Shown piece after piece: positions 1-4,860 of a stretch of DNA of 5,293 bases. Below the pieces are notes generated by a model, which worked only from the letters and a program-made list of their open reading frames with translations, did not search any database and had not been told where the DNA came from. The stretch comes from Gaiellales bacterium. GTDB taxonomy: Bacteria > Actinomycetota > Thermoleophilia > Gaiellales > F1-60-MAGs149. The position numbers and the translations under genes were made by a program. How positions within the stretch are numbered: position 1 is the stretch's first letter; every line of letters starts with the position of its first letter. The DNA is taken from the NCBI GenBank assembly GCA_030831375.1, contig JAURLF010000107.1, positions 1-5,293 of the forward strand, written 5' to 3'.

Positions 1-192
1 CAACGATAAAATCGGAAGATACATAGCAACGAGTACAAAGGCGACGAAAATGCCCATGAAAATCATGATCCCCGGCTCGATCAGCGATAGCGCCGCCGCC
101 ATCCGCGTCTGCACGTCGTCCTCGTAGAACTCGGCCACGCTTCCCAACATCGCCGGCAGCGCACCCGTCGATTCGCCGACCTCGATCATGTC
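1..192 (-). pseudogene. C-terminal fragment of type II secretion / type IV pilus F protein (GspF/PilC, T2SF domain)
   Basis: Codons 141-203 of the minus-strand frame read MIEVGESTGALPAML, then VAEFYEDDV, then SLIEPGIMIFMGIFVAFVLV and MYLPILSL. These are the hallmarks of the second T2SF domain of GspF/PilC inner-membrane platform proteins: the VGE-TGxL motif, the (A/D)FYE(E/D)(D/E)V motif, the LIEP motif, and the last transmembrane helix ending in YLPI. The family normally ends a few residues after this, so only the very C-terminus is present and the rest of the gene is absent. Codon use differs from the flanking gene: TTA, TTG, CTA, CTT, GTA, ATT and TTT occur here and are nearly absent elsewhere. 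Base composition drops to about 42% GC in bases 1-60. This piece therefore probably comes from a different genome or replicon region than the rest. It has no start of its own and is readable only as the tail of the fdhD frame. Confidence 0.8.
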
Positions 193-609
193 GATCGACG
201 CCTTGCCGCACACGCCGCAGCTCGACGACGCGAACATGTTGCGCTGCAGGCCCGACGGGTCGAAGGGCCGGCTGAGCCGCACGCTGAGGACGTTGTACTG
301 CTGCTCGGGCAGCTCGACGTCGGCGCAGTAGCGGATGTCGGCGATGTCGTGGCGCTCGGCGATCAGCCCCTCCGTGAGCAGGAAGCCCGAGACGAGCTCG
401 AAGTCGGCTCCCGGCGTGCGCATCGTCACGGCGACCTGCGTGAGCGGCCCGTCGGGGCCGCCGACCCGGATCTCCAGCGGCTCCTCGCCGGCCACGCGGT
501 CCGTGCGCTCGACCGGCCGCTCGCCGCGCTGCAGGCGCAGCACACGCACCTGCGCGCTCGGCCCGGTCAGGGCGGGGCGGGCGTCGTCGGTCTCCGCGGC
601 GTCGGTCAT
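1..609 (-). CDS. fdhD: FdhD sulfurtransferase N-terminal half, fused in frame to a GspF/PilC C-terminal tail (chimeric, open at window edge)
   Basis: Reading the minus strand from ATG at 609 gives 203 codons with no stop before base 1. Residues 1 to about 140 are FdhD, which in known bacteria passes sulfur from IscS to the molybdenum cofactor so that formate dehydrogenase is active. Visible FdhD signatures are GEEPLEIRV (41-49), the VTMRTPGADFELVSGFLLTEG stretch (61-81), RYC (93-95), QYNV (104-107) and SSSCGVCGKASID (128-140). C131 and C134 form the CxxC; the first matches the essential cysteine of E. coli FdhD. After D140 the protein stops looking like FdhD and becomes a secretion F-protein tail, so the second half of a usual 260-290 residue FdhD is missing. 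I see no good Shine-Dalgarno before the ATG. The gene is divergent from the LysR regulator. As it stands the product should not be a working FdhD. An assembly join is the simplest explanation; a real deletion or inversion is the alternative. Confidence 0.85.
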   Translation of the reverse strand, partial: MTDAAETDDARPALTGPSAQVRVLRLQRGERPVERTDRVAGEEPLEIRVGGPDGPLTQVAVTMRTPGADFELVSGFLLTEGLIAERHDIADIRYCADVELPEQQYNVLSVRLSRPFDPSGLQRNMFASSSCGVCGKASIDMIEVGESTGALPAMLGSVAEFYEDDVQTRMAAALSLIEPGIMIFMGIFVAFVLVAMYLPILSL

Positions 610-631
610 CGTGGGGTCATTGTCCCGCGCG

Positions 632-649
632 GCGCGGCGGACGCCGCGC
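632..649 (-). other. Small GC-rich hairpin in the fdhD leader
   Basis: GCGCGGC (632-638) and GCCGCGC (643-649) are perfect complements separated by four bases. If fdhD is transcribed from the divergent region, this hairpin lies in its 5' leader, about 23 nt before the ATG. In such GC-rich DNA a 7-bp stem can arise by chance, and no riboswitch family is recognisable. Confidence 0.25.
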
Positions 650-705
650 GCCGGCCCAGCATCGGCGCGGCCGCGCGGGGGTGCAACGCGGAAGTCCCGC
701 TCGGT

Positions 706-724
706 TGATAGGCAGCGGCTATCA
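706..724. promoter_or_regulatory. LysR-type operator, palindrome TGATAG-N7-CTATCA
   Basis: TGATAGGCAGCGGCTATCA has perfect 6-bp arms around a 7-bp centre. It contains ATA-N9-TAT with T709 and A721 eleven bases apart, the T-N11-A layout typical of LysR-type regulator sites. It ends 7 bp before the GTG start of the divergent lysR gene and overlaps its candidate -10 hexamer, the usual position for negative autoregulation. It could also serve fdhD on the other strand. The binding assignment is inference from form and position. Confidence 0.7.
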
Positions 725-734
725 TCGAGCCGTG
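720..734 (+). promoter_or_regulatory. Candidate -10 hexamer and leaderless start of the lysR gene
   Basis: TATCAT (720-725) fits the actinobacterial -10 pattern TAnnnT and lies 6 nt before the GTG at 732. Transcription would then begin at or next to the start codon, giving a leaderless mRNA. This agrees with the absence of a Shine-Dalgarno before the GTG. No convincing -35 hexamer is visible. The hexamer lies inside the right arm of the palindromic operator, so a bound regulator would block it. Confidence 0.45.
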
Positions 735-1613
735 CAGCTGCGCCAGCTCGAGTACGTCACCGCCCTCGCCCGCGAGCGCCACTTCGGCCGTGCGGCCGCC
801 GCCTGCCACGTCTCCCAGCCGTCCCTGAGCGGCGGCATCCGCGCGCTCGAGGAGGAGCTCGGCGTCCCGATCGTCGTGCGCGGCCGCCGCTACGCGGGCC
901 TGACCCCGGAGGGCGAGCGCGTCGTCGCCTGGGCGCACCGCCTGCTCGCCGACGCCGAGGGCCTGCGCGAGGACCTCGCCGCGATGCGCGGCGAGGTGAC
1001 CGGGCGCCTGCGCCTCGGAGCGATCCCCACCGCGCTGCCGATCGCCAGCCAGCTCTCGGCCGCCGTCGCCGCCGTCCACCCCGGGCTCGCCGTGACCGTG
1101 CTGTCGTTGACCAGCCGCGAGATCGAGCGCCGCCTCGGCGAGTACGAGATCGACGCGGGCATCACCTACCTCGACAACGAGCCGATCAGCGGAGTGCGCG
1201 CGATCCCGGTGGCCCGCGAGCGCTACGTCCTCTACGTCAACGCCGACGACCAGCTCGCCGGGCGCGGCTCGGTGACCTGGCGAGAGGCCGCCGAGCTGCC
1301 GCTGTGCCTGCTCACCCCCAACATGCAGAACCGGCGCATCATCGACGCCGCCTTCACCACCGCCGGCGCGAGCCCCGCGCCCCGCGTCGAGTCGGACGAC
1401 ATCGTGCCCCTCTGGGAGCACGTCGCGCACGGGCGCTGGTGCACGATCGGCCCGACCTCGTGGATCGAGGGGGGCGCCCTGCCCGACGAGATCACGGCCG
1501 TGCCGCTGACCGAGCCCGAGGTCGAGAAGGAGATCGGCCTGGTCGTCCCCGACCGCGATCCCCTGCCCACCATCACGCGCGCGCTCGTCGACGTCGCGCG
1601 CGGGGCCGCGTAG
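732..1613 (+). CDS. LysR-type transcriptional regulator
   Basis: The 293-residue product has the normal length and layout of a LysR regulator. Residues 2-61 form the winged helix-turn-helix (LRQLEYVTALARERHFGRAA, then SQPSLSGGIRALEEELG and the TPEGE wing). A linker helix follows, and a two-lobe periplasmic-binding-like effector domain covers about 88-290. The helix after SQPSLS has GG where many family members have a basic residue (LSRQI), a variation I associate with one subgroup. I chose the GTG at 732 because it gives the standard N-terminus MQLRQLEY. An upstream GTG at 681 would add 17 residues unlike the family and would read through the operator. The gene is divergent from fdhD and 71 bp before the methyltransferase gene. 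A box like its own operator lies in that gap, so it probably controls itself, the methyltransferase operon and perhaps fdhD. The ligand is unknown; a methylated amine or formate would fit the neighbours. Confidence 0.92.
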   Translation: MQLRQLEYVTALARERHFGRAAAACHVSQPSLSGGIRALEEELGVPIVVRGRRYAGLTPEGERVVAWAHRLLADAEGLREDLAAMRGEVTGRLRLGAIPTALPIASQLSAAVAAVHPGLAVTVLSLTSREIERRLGEYEIDAGITYLDNEPISGVRAIPVARERYVLYVNADDQLAGRGSVTWREAAELPLCLLTPNMQNRRIIDAAFTTAGASPAPRVESDDIVPLWEHVAHGRWCTIGPTSWIEGGALPDEITAVPLTEPEVEKEIGLVVPDRDPLPTITRALVDVARGAA

Positions 1614-1640
1614 GGCGGTCGCGCCGGTCGCCGACAGGCC

Positions 1641-1668
1641 GAATCGGCAGCGGTGAGGCGGCCGATTC
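1641..1668. promoter_or_regulatory. Inverted repeat and second LysR-type box upstream of the methyltransferase gene
   Basis: GAATCGGC (1641-1648) and GCCGATTC (1661-1668) are perfect 8-bp inverted arms with a 12-bp spacer. The left part also contains ATC-N9-GAG (1643-1657), with T1644 and A1656 in T-N11-A spacing around GGCAGCGG (1646-1653). The same GGCAGCGG sits at the same offset from T in the operator at 706-724. The repeat ends 4 bp before the candidate -10. No T-run follows, so a terminator for lysR is less likely than an activator or repressor site. Confidence 0.5.
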
Positions 1669-1672
1669 ATGG

Positions 1673-1687
1673 CATAGTGCCGCCATG
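1673..1687 (+). promoter_or_regulatory. Candidate -10 hexamer and leaderless start of the methyltransferase operon
   Basis: CATAGT (1673-1678) resembles a -10 element and lies exactly 6 nt before the ATG at 1685. That is the same spacing as TATCAT before the lysR GTG. There is no Shine-Dalgarno. The region is also framed by a short inverted repeat, CATGGC (1668-1673) and GCCATG (1682-1687), which spans the hexamer and the start codon. No clear -35 is visible, as would fit an activator-dependent promoter. Confidence 0.4.
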
Positions 1688-3136
1688 TTCGTGAACCGCA
1701 TGCCCCGGTTCGAGCCGCTCACGCCGGACGCCCTCGACGTGATCGATCGCGGCTGGCGCCGGCTGGTGTCCGAGCTCGGGATCAAGTTCATGCACGAGCC
1801 GACGCTCGAGCTGCTCGCGCGCGAGGGGCAGCGCGTCGAGGACGAGGTCGTCTTCATCGACCCCGACTGGCTGCTGGAGCGGATCTCCACCACCCCGACG
1901 TCGTTCCGGCTGCTCTCGCGCAACCCGGACAAGCACGTCCAGTTCGACCCCGACACCATGGTCTTCTGCACGGGCCAGTCGATGCCGTTCGTCGACGACG
2001 GCCGCACGGGCCGGCGCGACGGCACGCTCGACGACGCCGTCAAGCTGCTGCGCGCCGCGCAGGTCACGCCCGAGATCGACACCCCGGGCTACCCGATCCT
2101 CGAGTGCAACGACCGCCCGCTCGACTCGCGCCACCTCGACCTGCAGCTGGCGATGTACGAGAACACCGACCTGCCGGTGGGCGCCGCGCAGATCCACCTC
2201 AACGGCGTGATCGACTCGATCGCGATGGCGGAGATGGCGCTCGGCGGCCGCGACGTGCTGGAGCGGGATGCGGGCGTGTTCGGCACGATCAACGCCAACT
2301 CGCCGCTCACGTTCGACACGCGCATGCTCGAGTCGCTGTGGATGCTCGCCGAGCGCAACCAGATCGTGAACGTGACGCCGTTCATCATGATGGGCGCGAT
2401 GGGGCCCGTCTCGGTGCCCGCGGCCCTCGCCCAGCAGACCGCCGAGTCGCTCGCCGGCATCGCGCTCGTGCAGGCGATCCGCCCCGGCTGCCCGGCGATC
2501 ATGGGCTCGTTCGTCTCCAACACGGACATGAAGTCGGGCTCGCCCGGCTTCGGCGGGCCCGAGGCCGCCCTCGGCATCCTCGCCACCGGGCAGATCGCAC
2601 GCCGCCATAACGTGCTCTGGCGCGCCGGCGGCGGCGGGCTCAACGCGAGCCCCGCGGTCGACGGGCAGTCGTCGTTCGAGGCGCTCAACACGATGCTGCC
2701 GTCGTTCCTCGCCGGAGCGAACCTGCAACTGCACTGCACCGGCTGGCTGGAGGGCGGCCTCGTGCACTCCTTCGCGAAGGTCGCGATGGACACCGAGATG
2801 CTGCGCAACCTGATCCAGGAGTTCTCGCCGATCGAGTTCACGGACGACGCGCTCGCGTTCGGCGCGCACGAGGAGGTCGGCCACGGCGGCCACTTCTTCG
2901 GGGCGGCCCACACCCTCGAGCACTTCCGCGACTGCTTCTACCGCCCCGAGGTCTGGACGACCGACAACTTCTCCGCCTGGCAGAAGAAGGGCGCCAAGAA
3001 CGCCACCGAGCGCGCGCTCGAGCAGTTCGACGCGATGCAGGCCGCGTGGGAGGAGCACCCGCCCACGCTCGACCCCGACCTGCACGCGGAGCTCCGGGCC
3101 TACGTGGACCGGCGCCGCACCGAGCTCGGCGACTAG
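1685..3136 (+). CDS. MttB-superfamily (trimethylamine methyltransferase family) protein, non-pyrrolysine type
   Basis: The 483-residue product is close to the usual 480-500 residues of the MttB superfamily, whose TIM-barrel members move a methyl group from trimethylamine, glycine betaine or related quaternary amines to a corrinoid protein. Visible signatures are the N-terminal barrel entry (ELGIKFMHEPTLELLAREG), FCTGQSMPFVDDGRTGRRDGT (from residue 94), IMMGAMGPVSVPAALAQQTAE in mid-protein, WRAGGGGLNASPAVDGQSSFEA (from 312), and the family C-terminus GHGGHFFGAAHTLEHF (399-414). The frame has no internal TAG, so the pyrrolysine of true archaeal MttB (near residue 334) is absent, as in MtgB-like betaine enzymes. 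The cytoplasmic enzyme would need a cognate corrinoid protein, which is not in the window. I chose ATG 1685 because the similarity begins there and a candidate -10 lies 6 nt upstream; ATG 1700 is an alternative. It leads an operon with two EamA transporters. The substrate is unknown. Confidence 0.9.
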   Translation: MFVNRMPRFEPLTPDALDVIDRGWRRLVSELGIKFMHEPTLELLAREGQRVEDEVVFIDPDWLLERISTTPTSFRLLSRNPDKHVQFDPDTMVFCTGQSMPFVDDGRTGRRDGTLDDAVKLLRAAQVTPEIDTPGYPILECNDRPLDSRHLDLQLAMYENTDLPVGAAQIHLNGVIDSIAMAEMALGGRDVLERDAGVFGTINANSPLTFDTRMLESLWMLAERNQIVNVTPFIMMGAMGPVSVPAALAQQTAESLAGIALVQAIRPGCPAIMGSFVSNTDMKSGSPGFGGPEAALGILATGQIARRHNVLWRAGGGGLNASPAVDGQSSFEALNTMLPSFLAGANLQLHCTGWLEGGLVHSFAKVAMDTEMLRNLIQEFSPIEFTDDALAFGAHEEVGHGGHFFGAAHTLEHFRDCFYRPEVWTTDNFSAWQKKGAKNATERALEQFDAMQAAWEEHPPTLDPDLHAELRAYVDRRRTELGD

Positions 3137-3139
3137 CCG

Positions 3140-3967
3140 GTGACCGTCATCCTCGGACTCGCGGCGGCGGCCGCGTGGGCGACGATGAACATCCCGCTGC
3201 AGCGCGGGGCGCGCGCGCTCGACGGGCGGGCGATGCTGTTCTGGATCCTCCTGGCCGGCACGTCGATCGTGATCCCGGTCGCCCTGCTCGTCGACGGGCT
3301 GCAGGGGCCGTTCACGCCGCGCTCGCTGGCCGTACCCGTGCTGGCCGGGCTGATCGCCAACGTCGGCTTCCTCTGCCTCGCCCAGGCCCTGCGCGCCGGC
3401 TCGATCAGCGTCGTCGCCCCGATCATCGCCCTCGAGGGCGGGCTCGGCACGCTGCTCTCGATCGCGCTCGGCGAGCGGCCGAGCCCGCTCGCGCTCGGCC
3501 TGCTCGCGATCGCCGTCGCCGGCACGGTGATGGTCTCCTACGAGCCCGGGGCACGGGCCGCCAAGGGCGCGCTCTGGGCCCTGGCCGCGGCGATCTGCTA
3601 CGCGGCGGTCCTGACCGCGCTCGGCTACACCGACCAGCCCGCCCTCACCTCCGCGGGGCTCGTGCGCTCGATCAGCCTGCTCGCCGCGATCCCGCTCCTG
3701 CTCCTGGCCACGACGCGCGACCCGCGCGGCTCGCTGCGCCTCCTGCTCCTCGCGGGCGCGCTCGACGCCGCGGGCATCGCCACCTTCGCCTTCGCCGCCG
3801 CACTCGGCCCGTCGAGCGTGGCAACCGTCGCCGCCTCGCAGTTCGGGACGGTGGCGGCGCTGATCGGGATCATCTTCCTGCGCGAGCGCCTCGCCCCGTC
3901 CCAGTACGTCGGCATCGCCGTCACCGCAGTCGCGATCACCGGGCTCGGGGCGTTCGGCTCGCCGTGA
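3140..3967 (+). CDS. EamA/DMT-family transporter, first of a tandem pair
   Basis: The 275-residue product is almost wholly hydrophobic, with about ten membrane helices in two EamA repeats, the standard layout of drug/metabolite transporters in the inner membrane. The first repeat holds RAGSISVVAPIIALEGG and ends with LGERPSPLALGLLAIAVAGTVMVS. The second holds FAAALGPSSVATVAASQFGT and ends with LRERLAPSQYVGIAVTAVAI. The GTG at 3140 lies 3 nt after the methyltransferase stop and starts directly at the first helix (MTVILGLAAAAAWA), matching the start of the next gene. No Shine-Dalgarno is present, so translation is probably coupled to the upstream gene. It is in the same frame as the methyltransferase, separated only by TAG and one CCG codon. 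DMT proteins move amino acids, amines or other small metabolites; the operon suggests a methylated amine or its product, but the substrate and direction are not known. Confidence 0.88.
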   Translation: MTVILGLAAAAAWATMNIPLQRGARALDGRAMLFWILLAGTSIVIPVALLVDGLQGPFTPRSLAVPVLAGLIANVGFLCLAQALRAGSISVVAPIIALEGGLGTLLSIALGERPSPLALGLLAIAVAGTVMVSYEPGARAAKGALWALAAAICYAAVLTALGYTDQPALTSAGLVRSISLLAAIPLLLLATTRDPRGSLRLLLLAGALDAAGIATFAFAAALGPSSVATVAASQFGTVAALIGIIFLRERLAPSQYVGIAVTAVAITGLGAFGSP

Positions 3968-4791
3968 CCGTCCTGCTCGGTCTGGTGACCGCCATCGCCT
4001 GGGCGGTCGCCAACGTGTTCACGCAGCGCGCGGCGCGGGTCGAGCACTCCCCGATCCTGATCATGTTCTGGGTGCTGGCGATCTGCACCACGGCCGTCCT
4101 CCCGATCGCGCTGATCGCCGACGGCGCGGATGGCCCGTGGACCGTGCGCACGCTGGCCTGGCCCGTCGTCGCCGGCGCCTCCGCCAACGTCGGCTTCCTC
4201 CTGCTCCTGCGGGCCCTGCGCGCCGGCAGCCTCAGCATCGTCGCGCCGATCATCGCCCTCGAAGGCGGCTTCGCCACCGCGATGTCGATCGGCCTCGGCG
4301 AGCGGCCGAGCCTCCTGCAGGCCGCACTCCTGGTGATCGCCGTCGTCGGCACCGTGCTCGTGTCGCTCGAGCCGGGCCGGCGCACCGCCGCCGGCGCCCT
4401 GCCCGCCCTCGGCGCGTCCGTGATCTACGCCGTCGCCCTGATCGGCCTCGGCATGTCGGAGCTGCCCGAGCTGACCACGGTCGGCGTCACGCGCCTGACC
4501 AGCCTGCTGATCATCCTGCCCGTGTTCCTGCTCGCCGTGCGGCGCCCGCCCGGGCGCGACAGCGCCGTCCCGATCGTCGCCTGCGGCCTGCTCGACGGCG
4601 TCGGCTTCGTCGCCTTCGCCTTCGCCGCTGCCCTCGGTCCGCTCAGCATCGCCTCCGTCACCGCGACCCAGTGGGGCACCGTCGCCGCGCTGATCGGCAT
4701 CGTCATCCTGCGCGAGCGCCTCCACCTCAACCAGTACGTCGGGATCGTGGTCACCCTGCTCGCGGTGACGGGGCTCGGACTGGCGGGCTAG
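3964..4791 (+). CDS. EamA/DMT-family transporter, second of a tandem pair
   Basis: The product is 275 residues, exactly the length of its upstream neighbour, with the same ten-helix, two-repeat layout. Aligned landmarks are MTVLLGLVTAIAWAVANV at the start, ANVGFLLLLRALRAGSLSIV then APIIALEGG in repeat 1, LGERPSLLQAALLVIAVVGT at its end, and FAFAAALGPLSIASVTATQW and LRERLHLNQYVGI in repeat 2. Its GTG start overlaps the upstream TGA stop by 4 nt (GTGA, 3964-3967), which points to translational coupling and near-equal synthesis. The two genes are clearly a tandem duplication that has diverged at the protein level while keeping short identical DNA blocks. A heterodimeric transporter is a reasonable inference; two separate homodimers with different substrates is the alternative. 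It is the last gene of the operon and is followed by a hairpin. Confidence 0.88.
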   Translation: MTVLLGLVTAIAWAVANVFTQRAARVEHSPILIMFWVLAICTTAVLPIALIADGADGPWTVRTLAWPVVAGASANVGFLLLLRALRAGSLSIVAPIIALEGGFATAMSIGLGERPSLLQAALLVIAVVGTVLVSLEPGRRTAAGALPALGASVIYAVALIGLGMSELPELTTVGVTRLTSLLIILPVFLLAVRRPPGRDSAVPIVACGLLDGVGFVAFAFAAALGPLSIASVTATQWGTVAALIGIVILRERLHLNQYVGIVVTLLAVTGLGLAG

Positions 4792-4818
4792 CGGGCGAGC
4801 GGCCTGTCGGCAGCCACC

Positions 4819-4860
4819 CGGCGCCGAAGGCCCGAGCAGGGGCCCCTACCGTCGGCGCTG
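4819..4860. terminator. Candidate bidirectional terminator hairpin between convergent genes
   Basis: GCGCCGA (4821-4827) pairs with TCGGCGC (4852-4858), extended outward by a G-T wobble and a C-G pair (4819-4860). Inside it GGCCC (4829-4833) pairs with GGGCC (4840-4844) around a 6-nt loop. The stem lies 28 bp after the transporter operon and spans the stop codon of the convergent minus-strand gene (4846-4848). No T-run follows on either strand, so it is not a classical intrinsic terminator; U-less hairpins of this kind are proposed for high-GC actinobacteria. Confidence 0.45.

Noticed and set aside
681..731. Upstream GTG start for the LysR gene
   Set aside because: It would add 17 residues atypical of the family, encoded by the operator palindrome itself; GTG 732 gives the standard N-terminus.
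606..1670. 354-codon minus-strand open frame opposite lysR
   Set aside because: Composition is the mirror of lysR codons, with no recognisable domain; LysR on the plus strand explains the region fully.
335..1684. Long plus-strand open frame running through lysR into the methyltransferase gene in the same frame
   Set aside because: The translation before 1685 is Arg/Pro/Ala-rich low-complexity typical of an off-frame in GC-rich DNA; recognisable MttB similarity begins only at ATG 1685, and lysR occupies another frame of the same bases.
1667..3085. 472-codon minus-strand open frame opposite the methyltransferase gene
   Set aside because: Antisense shadow rich in Arg, Gly, Val and His; the plus strand encodes a full-length known family.
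1685..3136. Pyrrolysine-containing MttB
   Set aside because: There is no in-frame TAG inside the gene; the only TAG is at the natural C-terminus.
3625..4725. 366-codon minus-strand open frame opposite the transporters
   Set aside because: Shadow frame made of Asp/Gly/Ala/Gln-rich low complexity; the EamA pair explains the DNA.
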